From NCBI GenBank assembly GCA_937974565.1, contig CALJWL010000027.1, positions 1 through 64,000 of the forward strand: DNA of 64,000 bases, given 5' to 3'. The notes beneath the pieces were generated by a model, which did no database searches, had not been told where the DNA came from, and saw only the letters and a program-made list of their open reading frames with translations. This DNA comes from an uncultured Arenicella sp. (lineage in GTDB: Bacteria; Pseudomonadota; Gammaproteobacteria; Arenicellales; Arenicellaceae). The stretch's first letter is position 1. Each line of letters starts with the position of its first letter. Both the position numbers and the translations under genes were made by a program. This document shows positions 17,655 through 27,884 of this stretch, one piece after another.

Positions 17655-18785
17655 TTATGGCTGTGCGTTTTTATCGCAATAGACCGCAAGAACGGTTGAG
17701 TAGCGGCGAATCAAGCCTTTGTTAGACACGCCTGGCGTGATTTCCCCATTTCCATAAAAGCCGATCAATGGCGTGTCTGGGAATGCGGCTTGAAAGCAAT
17801 CGAGGTCTTTGTCCGAGCCATCAAAAAATTCAGGCCCTCGACCAATATTAGGAAACATTAAACCAAATAGAGGTTGATTAGTCAGCGTTTCTTGCAGCTC
17901 CGTTACCTGTCGTCTAATGGATTGCTCTGCTTCTTGTGGGTCTCTAACGGCCCAAAATAAGTGCCGCCCAGATTTTGGTCGGCCTGAGAGTTGTATCTCT
18001 CCGGTGTTGTTATTGGCAGACACCACGTGATGCAGTTTAAAGTGCCCGCTTTCCAAGCTCTTTATGTCGCTATTCTCTGAAATTGCACACAAAAGGTTAT
18101 ACGGTTGTTGTTGTGCTGTTTTTTGTAATTCAATTGGCAAGCTGTCTAACGCGCGCCGTTCGTTTACTTGTAAAAGTGAATGAGAGTTAGTTAAATTTAT
18201 GCGTTGATTGTTAGACAGACGTTTGATGCTGTTGGCGACAATGATGTGTGTCTCCAGATTGTCGGGAAACGCGGAAAGACTGAACTCGTGTTCCTCAACT
18301 CTCCCGCTTTGCCACACAGAATAAGGCCCATGGCCGTACTCATCACTACTAATAGCCCCAATTTGACGATGACTTGTTGAATTTACGGCAATTGTTGAAG
18401 CGTTGGGTGAACTTAAGGTAAGCACGCAACTTGGGGCTATATTCAGTCGTTGCATTACGGTTAGAGGTTGTAATGCTATGTCTCGTGGAAACACCATTGC
18501 CACCGCGCCTTCAACATCCATCAGCCACTCCTGTTCAGTAAGTAAGTGCAGTGAACAGCACCCGAATATTTGAGGGGTTCCGGCGGCTTTTGCGGCGTTC
18601 TTAATGGCCTTTTGTGGGGCGTGTGCGTAAGCGCTGGTTAGAAACAGCAGCACGCTTCCAATGGACTCATCGTCCATTTTTTTTAAGGCTTGTTCTACCG
18701 CTAAATAGGCGTGTTCATCGTCTGGTGAAGCACCATAGCTTGAGCCAGTAGCGACTCGTTGCGGGTTGAGTGAATAATTAATCAT
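17655..18785 (-). CDS. FIST domain sensory protein
   Basis: A 376-residue protein with an N-terminal FIST-like region and a C-terminal FIST_C region ending [22 protein letters not shown] proteins are predicted small-ligand (amino acid) sensors, often stand-alone or coupled to signalling domains; no output domain is attached here. ATG 18785 is preferred to TTG 18788. The start overlaps the end of nth by 8 bp, so the two are translationally coupled. Confidence 0.85.
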   Translation of the reverse strand: MINYSLNPQRVATGSSYGASPDDEHAYLAVEQALKKMDDESIGSVLLFLTSAYAHAPQKAIKNAAKAAGTPQIFGCCSLHLLTEQEWLMDVEGAVAMVFPRDIALQPLTVMQRLNIAPSCVLTLSSPNASTIAVNSTSHRQIGAISSDEYGHGPYSVWQSGRVEEHEFSLSAFPDNLETHIIVANSIKRLSNNQRINLTNSHSLLQVNERRALDSLPIELQKTAQQQPYNLLCAISENSDIKSLESGHFKLHHVVSANNNTGEIQLSGRPKSGRHLFWAVRDPQEAEQSIRRQVTELQETLTNQPLFGLMFPNIGRGPEFFDGSDKDLDCFQAAFPDTPLIGFYGNGEITPGVSNKGLIRRYSTVLAVYCDKNAQP

Positions 18786-19416
18786 CAATCACTTTGTCTT
18801 TGTATTCGCATAAATCTGAAATAAGGCATGAGCCACAACGAGGCTTACGAGCTACGCAAGTGTAGCGGCCATGTAAAATTAACCAATGGTGCGCATCGAC
18901 TAAAAATTCTTTGGGCACAAATTTCATCAGGGCTTTTTCCACCGCTAAAACCGTCTTGCCCGGCGCTATTTTAGTTCTGTTTGATACTCTGAAAATATGC
19001 GTGTCAACGGCCATCGCAGGGTGACCAAAAGCCGTGTTTAAGACCACATTGGCGGTTTTTCGGCCGACCCCTGGCAGTGCTTCAAGTGCCTCTCGATCTT
19101 CTGGAACTTCACTGCCATGGCGCTCAATTAATATTTTACAGGCGGCGATCACGTTTTTGGCCTTGCTGTTGTATAAGCCAATGGTTTTTATATACGTTGT
19201 AAGGCCTTCAACGCCAAGTGCGTAAATGGTTTCTGGGGTGTTAGCAACAGGAAACAGTTTATCGGTTGCTTTGTTCACGCTCACGTCTGTGGCTTGTGCC
19301 GACAAAGTGACCGCCACCAGCAACTCAAACTCCGATGAATAATTAAGTTCGGTTTCAGGTTTAGGATTTTCAGCTCGCAAACGACTGAAAATTTCATGGC
19401 GTTTGGTTTTATTCAT
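18778..19416 (-). CDS. nth: Endonuclease III
   Basis: A 212-residue DNA glycosylase/AP lyase of base-excision repair that removes oxidised pyrimidines. The helix-hairpin-helix [14 protein letters not shown] carries the catalytic Lys, the catalytic Asp is in MAVDTHIFR, and the [4Fe-4S] ligands follow C-x6-C-x2-C-x5-C ([17 protein letters not shown]). Length is normal. It lies downstream of the rsxB-like gene, the common gammaproteobacterial rsx-nth order, with only rsxB retained. Confidence 0.97.
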   Translation of the reverse strand: MNKTKRHEIFSRLRAENPKPETELNYSSEFELLVAVTLSAQATDVSVNKATDKLFPVANTPETIYALGVEGLTTYIKTIGLYNSKAKNVIAACKILIERHGSEVPEDREALEALPGVGRKTANVVLNTAFGHPAMAVDTHIFRVSNRTKIAPGKTVLAVEKALMKFVPKEFLVDAHHWLILHGRYTCVARKPRCGSCLISDLCEYKDKVIDD

Positions 19417-19476
19417 GGTGTAATTAGAGTCATCTTTATTGAACCGATGGTGTTCATAATTGGAACTCGGTTACGT

Positions 19477-20109
19477 TCAGTCATTTTGTTTGTGTTTGAC
19501 TCTAGCAAGTGCCGCAGCGATGTCGCTCTTAATTTGATCTGAGCCTTTTTCTTTACGTAACTCTTTCAGTTTACTCATTGAACTTTTTGCTTGCTTACGC
19601 AATTTTTCGCGAACTAACTTTTGGTTGGTTTGTTGGCGGGCGCGCTCGGTTGATTCAGGCGAGTAGTCTGGCCACCGCCAGTCGTCAGCGCTTGCTTGGC
19701 GATGAGGTAATAGATCGATGCAATCCACAGGGCAAGGTTCAATGCACAATTCGCAGCCAGTGCAATCGCGTTCTATGACGGTATGCATTACTTTTGCGCT
19801 GCCTAAAATTGCGTCGGTGGGGCAAGCTTTAATGCACATAACGCAACCAATGCACACGTCTTCGTTGATGACGGCAACGTGTTTCTCTTTGTGTTGTCCA
19901 AACGCGGTATTTAATGGCTTTATTGGCTGCCCAGTTAATGCAGCCAGCCCGCTAATGGTAATGTCGCCCCCAGGCGGACATTGATTTATGTCTGCATCAC
20001 CATCGGCAATAGCCACGGCATAGTCGTGGCAGCGTGGATAGCTGCATTGGGTGCATTGCGTTTGAGGCAACCATTGATCAATGGCGTTAATGCGTTCGTC
20101 TCGATGCAT
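19477..20109 (-). CDS. RnfB/RsxB-like ferredoxin without membrane anchor
   Basis: A 210-residue iron-sulphur protein. The N-terminal four-Cys Fe-S motif ([12 protein letters not shown] ... CPPGG) is followed by two [4Fe-4S] ferredoxin motifs ([24 protein letters not shown]) and a basic, coiled C-terminal tail. RnfB/RsxB normally starts with a membrane helix and works with RsxACDGE to reduce SoxR or ferredoxin; here that helix is missing and no other rsx gene is present, as in several non-enteric gammaproteobacteria. It probably serves as a soluble electron carrier; its partners are unknown. It sits between metG and nth on the same strand. Confidence 0.85.
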   Translation of the reverse strand: MHRDERINAIDQWLPQTQCTQCSYPRCHDYAVAIADGDADINQCPPGGDITISGLAALTGQPIKPLNTAFGQHKEKHVAVINEDVCIGCVMCIKACPTDAILGSAKVMHTVIERDCTGCELCIEPCPVDCIDLLPHRQASADDWRWPDYSPESTERARQQTNQKLVREKLRKQAKSSMSKLKELRKEKGSDQIKSDIAAALARVKHKQND

Positions 20110-20147
20110 AATTCTGGCTGGCGTATCTCTTATTAATTTAACGATGA

Positions 20148-22232
20148 CTATTTAACGCGCATGCCGGGCTTCGCGCCGTCTTCAGGGTTCAGTATGTACA
20201 AATCAGAGCCACCAGGGCCTGCGGCTAACACCATGCCTTCAGAGACGCCAAATCGCATTTTCCGTGGGGCCAAGTTTGCCACCATTACCGTGAGTTTACC
20301 TTCCAGTTGTTTGGGCTCATAAGCCGATTTGATGCCGGCAAAGACGTTACGAGTTTCACCGCCTAAGTCCAGTGACAGTTGCAGCAACTTATCAGCCCCT
20401 TCAACGTGTTCGGCTTTGGTAATGCGAGCAATTCGCAGATCTACCTTAGCAAAATCATCAAAGTTTATTTCGTCTGAAATAGGGTCTTTGCCTAAAGGTG
20501 ATTCTGCATTGAGCTTGGGGCTTTCATTGCTTGACTTTTCACTGGACGCCACCTCTAACGACTCTTTACTCTCTTCGATCATTGAGTCAATCGCCTCTTT
20601 TTCTATGCGGATCATTAACGGTTTGAATTTATTTATCTTGTGAGAAAGTAACGGTTGCGCTAAATCTGACCAGCCTAAAGGAGCTATATTTAAAAATGCC
20701 TCGGCTTGCGCTACCAAATCTGGCAAGACTGGTTTTAGATAAACACACAGAGAGCGAAAAGCATTGATGCCAGCGGTGCAAACTTGTTGCACTTCATCTA
20801 ACTTGTCGTCCTCTTTGATCAGCACCCATGGTTTATGTTCGTCAATAAACTGGTTGGCTTTGTCCGCTAATGCCATTATTTCACGCATGGCTTGCGAGAA
20901 TTCGCGTTTTTCATAACGCTCTGCGATGCGGCGGCTGGCTTGAACAAATTCATCGTGCAGCTCTGGTGCCGCACTTTGCTCAGCTAATTGGCCGTCAAAG
21001 CGTTTCACGATAAAGCCAGCGCAACGCGAGGCAATGTTGACCATTTTGCCTACGATGTCGGAATTAACCCGAGCAACAAAATCATCTAGGTTTAAATCCA
21101 TATCCACGACATTACTGCTTAGTTTTGCCGCGTAGTAATAACGTAAATACTCTGGGTTTAGATGTTTTAAATACGTGTCGGCCATCACAAATGTGCCGCG
21201 CGACTTAGACATTTTGGCACCATCGACGGTTAAAAAACCATGCACAAAAACCCCACTGGGGCGTCTGTAATCGGCGGCTTCCAATAGGGCCGGCCAGAAT
21301 AATGTATGAAAACGTACAATGTCTTTGCCAATGAAATGATACAGCTCCGTGTTTTCACTGTTGGCACTTTCCCAGTAACTTGCCCAATCGTCACCAGAGT
21401 GATCGCAGTGGATTTTATGGCTGGCCATATAGCCGATTGGCGCGTCTAACCAAACGTAGAAATACTTGCCCGGGGCATCGGGTATTTCGAAGCCCCAGTA
21501 GGGCTTGTCACGGCTGATATCCCAGTCAATAAGTCCAGACTCAAACCACTCTTCAAGCTTATTAGCGATTTCGGGTTGCAACGCATCGGACTCTTTCCAC
21601 TCGCTCAGCGTCTGCTCAAAGTCGCTGACCTTAAAAAAGTAGTGTTCACTTTCTCTTTCTACCGGTGGTTTGCCAGAGAGTACTGAGTAAGGGGCAATGA
21701 GGTCGGTCGTATCATAAGTCGCACCACAAACTTCGCAATTATCACCGTATTGGTCTGGCGATTTGCATTTTGGGCACGTGCCTTTGACGTAACGGTCGGG
21801 TAAGAACATGCCTTTTTCTTCGTCATACGCCTGTTTAATGGTGCGAATGTCTATGTGCCCACGCTCGCGCAATGTCACGTAGATCTCTGACGCTAAGGTT
21901 TTGTTTACGTCGTCGTGAGTGCCGGTGTAATTGTCAAATCCAATGTTAAAGCCGCTCAACGAATTTTTGTGAGCGGCCTCGGTTTGCTCAACAAGCTGTT
22001 GAGCGGTTAGCCCAAGCTTTTCGGCGCCAAGCATAATGGGGGTGCCATGTTGGTCATCGCCCCCTACGTAGGTCACGTTATGACCTTGCAACTTTTGAAA
22101 ACGCACCCATATGTCGGCTTGTATAAACCCCACCATGTGCCCAAGATGAAGAGGCCCATTTGCGTAGGGCAGGGCATTTGTTACAAGGATGTTGCGCCGT
22201 TTTTCAACGTGACTTAGAGGGGCGTTAGGCAT
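20148..22232 (-). CDS. metG: Methionyl-tRNA synthetase
   Basis: A 694-residue class I synthetase that charges tRNA-Met. The HIGH motif appears as [15 protein letters not shown] as [10 protein letters not shown], and the zinc knuckle uses [17 protein letters not shown]. The last 110 residues form the EMAP-like tRNA-binding dimerisation domain ([14 protein letters not shown] onward), preceded by an acidic Ser/Glu-rich linker near residues 555-585. Length matches the long dimeric form. It begins an apparent - strand run metG, rsxB-like, nth, FIST with short gaps. Confidence 0.98.
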   Translation of the reverse strand: MPNAPLSHVEKRRNILVTNALPYANGPLHLGHMVGFIQADIWVRFQKLQGHNVTYVGGDDQHGTPIMLGAEKLGLTAQQLVEQTEAAHKNSLSGFNIGFDNYTGTHDDVNKTLASEIYVTLRERGHIDIRTIKQAYDEEKGMFLPDRYVKGTCPKCKSPDQYGDNCEVCGATYDTTDLIAPYSVLSGKPPVERESEHYFFKVSDFEQTLSEWKESDALQPEIANKLEEWFESGLIDWDISRDKPYWGFEIPDAPGKYFYVWLDAPIGYMASHKIHCDHSGDDWASYWESANSENTELYHFIGKDIVRFHTLFWPALLEAADYRRPSGVFVHGFLTVDGAKMSKSRGTFVMADTYLKHLNPEYLRYYYAAKLSSNVVDMDLNLDDFVARVNSDIVGKMVNIASRCAGFIVKRFDGQLAEQSAAPELHDEFVQASRRIAERYEKREFSQAMREIMALADKANQFIDEHKPWVLIKEDDKLDEVQQVCTAGINAFRSLCVYLKPVLPDLVAQAEAFLNIAPLGWSDLAQPLLSHKINKFKPLMIRIEKEAIDSMIEESKESLEVASSEKSSNESPKLNAESPLGKDPISDEINFDDFAKVDLRIARITKAEHVEGADKLLQLSLDLGGETRNVFAGIKSAYEPKQLEGKLTVMVANLAPRKMRFGVSEGMVLAAGPGGSDLYILNPEDGAKPGMRVK

Positions 22233-22437
22233 AAGAAATTAAGTGGTTTTTGGTCTTTGGACTAATCAAAAGAGTTAGGAATACGTCGTTAAAAGGGGTG
22301 TTTTGTGCCTTTTGAACCGAATATTCAATAATGAATCAGAGGCGGTCAAATTAGTTTGCTACTTTACCTTTTTTGCTGTTTACGCTCAATGGATCAAATG
22401 ACATCGAGCGCTGTATTAGGCGTGGCCCGTTGGGTCA

Positions 22438-23181
22438 TTACTGATGCATTAACTCTTCCAATTCTAAGCCCGTTAGCCTCTTGATATTCTTGAAAACATA
22501 AATCATTGCACACACGGTGATAACCATGCAGGGCAATACGATAACGGGATAGCTGTATAAGTTCATTGTGCCAAGTTCTGAGTTAAATGCGTCGGTTCCT
22601 GATTCGCTCACCACAATCCATTTGGCTAACAGAAAATTCAATATGGCCGATAACAAAAATGAGCCGGCCAATAGCCAGGTGGCGTTTTTCATTACTTGGT
22701 TAAATCTTTCTGTTTGGTTGTTGGCAATGAGGGATCGTTCCACTTGTGTGGTGTCCATAAAAGCTTCATTAAAGAGAAAGGTCTTAACCAGAGGGAACCT
22801 AGTGTAAGCGGAAATCACCGTTGCCAAGCCGATAACAGATGGAATTAGTGCCTCTTTGTAGGCAATGTATTCCTTTGGAAGTTTCAAAATTCCGATGCTG
22901 CCTGTGAGTAGAATGCTAATAAAACCAAGCGCAGGAACGAAAGCAATTTTCTTCTTTTTTACAAATTCGGCGATGCCAAAACTTAATGGTAATGTCAACG
23001 CAGCAACGAGTGCCCATGTAGGACCAAGCATGTCGTCGCCACTGAGTTTCTTTAAAATGAGAGTGGGAATGAGTACGCAAAAAATGAGTTCGACAAATAC
23101 GCCTCCCGGTTTTTGTTGGCGTTGAGCTGTGGGGCGTTCGTTGGGCGTTGAGTTTAGGGAGTTAGTGCTTTTTTCTGACAT
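22438..23181 (-). CDS. VC0807-like polytopic membrane protein
   Basis: About 247 residues with six or so hydrophobic segments after a polar N-terminus; segments such as FVELIFCVLIPTLILKKL and TKHWLLAGS-like helices resemble the VC0807 family of unknown function. A longer frame starts at 23259, but ATG 23181 (MSEKSTNSL) gives a conventional polar N-terminus and removes an implausible extra hydrophobic leader. It is divergent from the deoxynucleoside kinase gene across 168 bp. Confidence 0.65.
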   Translation of the reverse strand: MSEKSTNSLNSTPNERPTAQRQQKPGGVFVELIFCVLIPTLILKKLSGDDMLGPTWALVAALTLPLSFGIAEFVKKKKIAFVPALGFISILLTGSIGILKLPKEYIAYKEALIPSVIGLATVISAYTRFPLVKTFLFNEAFMDTTQVERSLIANNQTERFNQVMKNATWLLAGSFLLSAILNFLLAKWIVVSESGTDAFNSELGTMNLYSYPVIVLPCMVITVCAMIYVFKNIKRLTGLELEELMHQ

Positions 23182-23349
23182 GATTCTGATCGTGGGTTCT
23201 AAGAACAGCAAGGTTGCGCGTAGTGTAATTACAATGGCAATCTTCGCCAACACTAACATTGACGAAAAACGAGGATTAGTGACTGTTGTTAGATTATAAT
23301 CGAGTTCAGTTTAACGCGTTCTTGTTATTCTCTTTGATGACATTTATTT

Positions 23350-24003
23350 ATGCCTGAAGGTACTTTTTTAGATAAAAAACACATCGTTATTGAAGGGCCT
23401 ATCGGTGTTGGGAAATCCTCCTTAAGTAACAAGATTGTGGATAGGTTTGGTGGGCACCTGTTGCTGGAAAAACCGGGTGAAAACCCCTTTTTACAGCGCT
23501 TTTATAAAGCGCCTGAGTGTTTTAGTTTACCAACACAACTGTTTTTTTTGTTTCAGCGAGTAAAGCAGTTCGCCGAATTAGTGGAACATGAGAGTCATGT
23601 CAGTCGGCCGGTCGTGGCCGATTTTATGATTGATAAAGACCCCATTTTTGCTGAACTTACGTTGAACAATGACGAGTTGCCCATATATCGGCAGGTATAC
23701 GAAAGCTTAAGTGTTGATCACGTGCAACCAGATTTGGTGATTTATTTACAGGCGCCGGTCAGCGTTTTGCAGCAGCGTATCAAAAAGCGCAATATTGATT
23801 ATGAGTTAAAAATCGCAGACACCTATTTGCAAGCCTTGTCTGACTCTTACACGAACTTCTTTCATCGCTACAATGCCGGGCCTTTATTGATCGTTAATGC
23901 AGCGCAATTCAACCCCATTAATAACGATGGGCACTTTGATGCTTTAATAGATCAAATGTCGAAAGTAGAGGCTGGCAAACATTTCTTTAATCCGTTGGTT
24001 TAA
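23350..24003 (+). CDS. Deoxynucleoside kinase (dNK/dGK family)
   Basis: A 217-residue kinase that phosphorylates a deoxynucleoside, salvaging DNA precursors. The P-loop is EGPIGVGKSSLS at the N-terminus; ADFMIDKDPIFAEL and a Arg-rich lid (LQQRIKKRNIDYE) follow as in the deoxyadenosine/deoxyguanosine kinase family. Base preference cannot be told. It lies 120 bp upstream of panB, an arrangement seen in several gammaproteobacteria where folK-kinase-panB-panC cluster; folK is absent here. Confidence 0.9.
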   Translation: MPEGTFLDKKHIVIEGPIGVGKSSLSNKIVDRFGGHLLLEKPGENPFLQRFYKAPECFSLPTQLFFLFQRVKQFAELVEHESHVSRPVVADFMIDKDPIFAELTLNNDELPIYRQVYESLSVDHVQPDLVIYLQAPVSVLQQRIKKRNIDYELKIADTYLQALSDSYTNFFHRYNAGPLLIVNAAQFNPINNDGHFDALIDQMSKVEAGKHFFNPLV

Positions 24004-24123
24004 TCCTGATTATTTAAATTTGGCTTCTGTAGCGTCAACGGCTTAAACTGACTGAAATATTGCGGAGATACCCCGCAAATAATTTTTATCGTAAAAATAC
24101 AATCGACACGTTGGGAGTTATGC

Positions 24124-24915
24124 ATGGCTGTTACAGTCACCACAATGAAAAAAATGAAGGCCGATAAGGATAAAATCACTTGGCTTACTGCGTATGATTA
24201 CAGTTTTGCTTCCTTGATAGACGGGCAGGGTGTTGACGCCATTTTGGTGGGCGATTCATTAGGGATGGTCATGCAAGGCCATGATACGCCCATACCCGTG
24301 ACCATTGAGCAAAGTTGTTATCACACCGAGTGCGTTGCGCGCGGGGTGACCAATACGATGGTGGTGGGTGATCTGCCGTTTGGTAGCTATCAAACCAGTA
24401 AAGAGCAAGCCTATGAAAACGCGGTTAAACTGATGCAATCGGGTGCGCATACCGTGAAACTCGAAGGCGGGGAGCTGCAGATTGAGACGATTCAATTTCT
24501 GGTGGAGCGCGGCATTGCTGTCTGCGCCCACATTGGTTTAACGCCTCAATCTGTGCATCAATTGGGTGGCTTTAAAGTCCAAGGCCGAGGGGCGGCTGCC
24601 AAACAATTGATCGAAGATGCATTAGGGGTGGAGCAAGCCGGTGCGTTTGCTGTGGTACTTGAGGCTGTGCCGCAAAATTTGGCGCAAGAAATTACCGAGC
24701 GATTAAACATACCAACCATTGGGATCGGAGCAGGCCCGGCTTGCGATGGCCAGGTTTTGGTGTTGCAAGATATGCTGGGCATATACCCCAAAAGGAGCCC
24801 CAAGTTTTCTAAAAATTACATGCAAGGAGCGGAGTCAGTGCAGAACGCAGTTGGTCGCTACGTTTCTGAGGTAAAAGAAGGTATATTTCCAGCAGAGCAA
24901 CACAGTTTTAATTGA
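24124..24915 (+). CDS. panB: 3-methyl-2-oxobutanoate hydroxymethyltransferase
   Basis: A 263-residue PanB, the first committed enzyme of pantothenate synthesis (ketoisovalerate plus methylene-tetrahydrofolate to ketopantoate). Typical segments are LTAYDYSFASLID, VGDSLGMVMQGHD (metal site), VKLEGG and GIGAGPACDGQVLV. Full length. It is followed by panC after 119 bp. Confidence 0.98.
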   Translation: MAVTVTTMKKMKADKDKITWLTAYDYSFASLIDGQGVDAILVGDSLGMVMQGHDTPIPVTIEQSCYHTECVARGVTNTMVVGDLPFGSYQTSKEQAYENAVKLMQSGAHTVKLEGGELQIETIQFLVERGIAVCAHIGLTPQSVHQLGGFKVQGRGAAAKQLIEDALGVEQAGAFAVVLEAVPQNLAQEITERLNIPTIGIGAGPACDGQVLVLQDMLGIYPKRSPKFSKNYMQGAESVQNAVGRYVSEVKEGIFPAEQHSFN

Positions 24916-25034
24916 TGGTGTGCTTGTTTGTTCACTGAAATTCTTAGCTAGGAATGGCTAAGGGTTGATAATGATTAAAAGCCGAGAGTGATTTAAGTGT
25001 TAAATCGATCTTTTGAAGTAGCTTAGGAGTAGTT

Positions 25035-25910
25035 TTGAATAAGGTTCAACGAGTTTCTTCTCTTCGAGCAGCGGTACAGGCCGCGCATAAAGACAAAAAG
25101 ACCGTCGGGTTTGTGCCTACCATGGGAAATCTTCATGAAGGGCATTTGGCGTTAGTGCGGGCCGCTAAACTGCGTGCCGATTTTGTGGTGGTCAGTATTT
25201 ACGTGAATCCAACTCAATTTGGCGCGGATGAGGACTTAGACAACTACCCATCGACGCCTGACGAAGACGCGCGCTTGTTAGCGGAATTGGGGGTGGACGT
25301 GCTTTTCCTACCGGAGCAAGCCACCATGTACCCTGGTGAAATAAGCGCCCAAACCGTTGTTTACGTGCCAAAAATTGGTGATCTTTATTGCGGAAAAAAT
25401 CGACCAGAACATTTTTATGGCGTTACCACGGTGGTCAGTCGATTGTTTAATATGGTGCAGCCAGACGTGGCCGTGTTTGGTAAAAAAGACTATCAGCAAT
25501 TAGTCATAATCAAACGAATGACGGAAGATTTGGCTTACCCGATACAAGTGGTGGGGGTGGACACGGTTCGAAATGAGTCCGGTTTAGCATTATCCTCACG
25601 TAATGGATATCTGACCGAATCTCAGCTTAAGACGGGTGCTAAGCTGCAAGAAACACTGCGTTGGATGCAGTCTGAGTTGAGCGAACACAAATCGGTAAAG
25701 TCAAAAGCTGCCTTAGCTCGGCTTGAAAAACAGGCGAAACACAGGTTAAAAGAATTAGGGTTTGAACCTCAGTATATCAACATCGTACGACAAGTTGATT
25801 TGATGCCGGCTGAAAAAGGCGACCAAAGTTTGGTTATTCTGGCCGCAGCGCCCTTAGGTAAAGCACGTTTAATAGACAATCTTGAAGTAGAATTGGCGGT
25901 CGACAATTAG
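25035..25910 (+). CDS. panC: Pantothenate synthetase
   Basis: A 291-residue PanC, which joins pantoate and beta-alanine with ATP. The family signatures VGFVPTMGNLHEGHLALV (HIGH-like), SIYVNPTQFG, FGKKDYQQL and ESGLALSSRNGYL (KMSKS-like) are all present. The start is TTG 25035, supported by AGGAG at 25026-25030; no ATG lies close to the expected N-terminus. The panD gene needed for beta-alanine is not in the window. Confidence 0.97.
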   Translation: MNKVQRVSSLRAAVQAAHKDKKTVGFVPTMGNLHEGHLALVRAAKLRADFVVVSIYVNPTQFGADEDLDNYPSTPDEDARLLAELGVDVLFLPEQATMYPGEISAQTVVYVPKIGDLYCGKNRPEHFYGVTTVVSRLFNMVQPDVAVFGKKDYQQLVIIKRMTEDLAYPIQVVGVDTVRNESGLALSSRNGYLTESQLKTGAKLQETLRWMQSELSEHKSVKSKAALARLEKQAKHRLKELGFEPQYINIVRQVDLMPAEKGDQSLVILAAAPLGKARLIDNLEVELAVDN

Positions 25911-25988
25911 AACGTTTTCATACTGATTAATTTAGGGGAAGGTAGATAAGACCGTCCCTGCCTCACAATAATATAGACGGAGAGAGTA

Positions 25989-26309
25989 ATGCCAAAAATC
26001 ACATTTATTGATTATCAAGGCACAGAGCGAGACATTGATGCTACTAATGGCGACACGGTTATGGAAGTTGCAACTGGTAACGATGTGCCTGGAATTGACG
26101 CGGATTGTGGTGGGGCCTGCGCATGCGCTACGTGCCACATTTACGTTGACGCAAAATGGGCGGGTATTGTGGGCAAGCCCGGTGAGCTTGAAGCTGAAAT
26201 GTTAGAGGTGGCTGACGAGGTCAAAGATAACTCAAGGCTGGCTTGTCAAGTGTTCGTTAGCGATGAAATGGACGGCCTTGTTGTGCGCACTCCGGAAAGC
26301 CAGTTTTAA
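25989..26309 (+). CDS. Adrenodoxin-type [2Fe-2S] ferredoxin
   Basis: A 106-residue vertebrate-like ferredoxin. The cluster ligands follow C-x5-C-x2-C (CGGACACATC) with the fourth Cys in SRLACQVFV. The sequence ends in VVRTPESQF, like redox partners of P450s or ring hydroxylases rather than the isc-operon Fdx; no P450 or reductase is nearby. ATG 25989 is preceded by GGAGAGAG. It converges on the molybdenum hydroxylase operon with only 25 bp between stops, so a functional link there is possible but unproven. Confidence 0.93.
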   Translation: MPKITFIDYQGTERDIDATNGDTVMEVATGNDVPGIDADCGGACACATCHIYVDAKWAGIVGKPGELEAEMLEVADEVKDNSRLACQVFVSDEMDGLVVRTPESQF

Positions 26310-26334
26310 TAAAGACAGCCAATGTCACGAACAA

Positions 26335-27342
26335 TTAAGGTCGAACCGTTGTTGCTGCCTTTGAGGTAATTGGGCCTTGGGGGTGCGCTGGAATGGGCGA
26401 TAACCGACACATACTTTGTGAGTTGTTTTCGCAGCAAGAGCGAATTTGTTCCACACTTTCAGCGTAAATGGTGTTCCAAGCGCGTTTGCTTAAATCATGA
26501 TTGGGCGGCATGCCATGGCTTAAAGGGAAGTGCAACGCCTGTTGGTCGGCGCCTTCAGGCTTTTTAATGCCCGTTAACCATTCGGTCAAGCTAGAACAGG
26601 TCTTATTCACACCGATACGGTGGCAACCTAAACAGGTATTGTCACGGAGGTTCATCGCGGTGGTGGGCCATGTTGAAAAACCCATCTCAGGGGCAACATG
26701 AAAGTAAGCGCCGAGTGGGTTGACTGGCACATGTTGCCATACTTGCCCAACAAAAGGCGAATACATAAACGGATCGTTGTCGTGGCAATTTCCACACCCA
26801 TCTTTAGCGACAACACTGGGTGAATTCCAAAACGTGACATCATAGACGGCCGTAGGCGAAGGCACTTGCTGGCCATTAAGCGGTTCGTCTGGGTTTTTTG
26901 CGTCCGCTGAAAACCAACACGTTGCCCCTGTGGCTGGGTTATGCGAGATCACATCTAACTCATCGTATTGTAAGCTGTCGGCAGCCCGTATGCGTTTTTG
27001 ACGGCACATCGCAACGGCTTGCATAGAGTCAGTAGACAGGTCAAGTATTCTGGAATACGGCACGCATTGACCATCTGAGTGGGCCCCATTGTTTAATAAG
27101 GCTGGGCGGTCACAGTTCATGTTAGGCGTATACGCTTCTGGGGTTTCACCGTTGACAGTAACCGGCACCAAGGCGCCATCGGAGCATGAAAAGTCAGGCA
27201 ACGGCCCAATTTGGGCGGTACACTGTGCCGCGTAAGCTCGGTGTTCGTTAACATCGTGTTCGTATTTTTCGCCATCCTTGAATACAATCACAGCAAGGAG
27301 TAGTGCGGTTAAAATAGCGATTGCTATAAGAATGCTTTTCAT
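26335..27342 (-). CDS. Dihaem cytochrome c subunit of a molybdenum hydroxylase
   Basis: A 335-residue exported cytochrome. A single N-terminal hydrophobic segment (KSILIAIAILTALLLAVIVF) anchors or exports it, and two haem-binding motifs are seen: CGNCH and CLGCH. It is unlike standard short cytochromes and contains several further Cys pairs. The start is ATG 27342 within the ATGA overlap with the upstream iron-sulphur subunit gene (27339-27342); a longer frame from 27447 would overlap that gene by 109 bp. It probably takes electrons from the molybdenum enzyme to the respiratory chain. Confidence 0.82.
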   Translation of the reverse strand: MKSILIAIAILTALLLAVIVFKDGEKYEHDVNEHRAYAAQCTAQIGPLPDFSCSDGALVPVTVNGETPEAYTPNMNCDRPALLNNGAHSDGQCVPYSRILDLSTDSMQAVAMCRQKRIRAADSLQYDELDVISHNPATGATCWFSADAKNPDEPLNGQQVPSPTAVYDVTFWNSPSVVAKDGCGNCHDNDPFMYSPFVGQVWQHVPVNPLGAYFHVAPEMGFSTWPTTAMNLRDNTCLGCHRIGVNKTCSSLTEWLTGIKKPEGADQQALHFPLSHGMPPNHDLSKRAWNTIYAESVEQIRSCCENNSQSMCRLSPIPAHPQGPITSKAATTVRP

Positions 27343-27884
27343 GATGCGTGTTCCGTGCTTAGGCGGTTGTCTGCTGGGTTGCCGATGATCGCTAGAGCCT
27401 CTTGTTTTAGTGCTTGGTAGTAACGCACGTACCCCGTACACCGGCATATATGCTCACCAATGGCGTTTGCAATTGCCTCATCCAGCTGTTGCTCGGTCAT
27501 TTTAGGTGCGTTTTTTAACCAACCTAGAAAGACCTTAGATGCCATCACAAACCCTGGTGCGCAATAACCACACTGAAATGAAAAATGATCCAAAAAGGCT
27601 TGTTGAATGGGTTGCAAATTTTCTCCATCAGACAGGCCTTCAACCGTTGTAATGCGTGTGCCATTAAGCGTTGAAAGAGCCGTTGAACAGGCAATAACCG
27701 GCTCTTCCACCGTACTTTGGCCTTTCGCGACGGATACCGTGCAAGCTCGGCATACACCGATTCCGCAACAGAATTTGGTGCCGGTTAAGTCCAGCGTTTC
27801 GTGCAAGAAGTCTAAGAGCTTTTCTTCGCCTTGAGTATCATCGACGTTATATTGGTTGCCATTAACAGTAAATGTGATGCTCAT
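27339..27884 (-). CDS. [2Fe-2S] subunit of xanthine-oxidase-family enzyme
   Basis: A 181-residue small subunit (IorA/CoxS type). The plant-type cluster ligands are in CCGIGVCRACTV plus a following Cys, and the second cluster in CGYCAPGFVMA and CRCTGYVRYYQAL. It passes electrons from the molybdenum centre. It has no signal peptide of its own and would be exported by hitchhiking with the Tat-tagged large subunit. It overlaps both neighbours by 4 bp, so the three genes form one translationally coupled operon. Confidence 0.93.
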   Translation of the reverse strand: MSITFTVNGNQYNVDDTQGEEKLLDFLHETLDLTGTKFCCGIGVCRACTVSVAKGQSTVEEPVIACSTALSTLNGTRITTVEGLSDGENLQPIQQAFLDHFSFQCGYCAPGFVMASKVFLGWLKNAPKMTEQQLDEAIANAIGEHICRCTGYVRYYQALKQEALAIIGNPADNRLSTEHAS

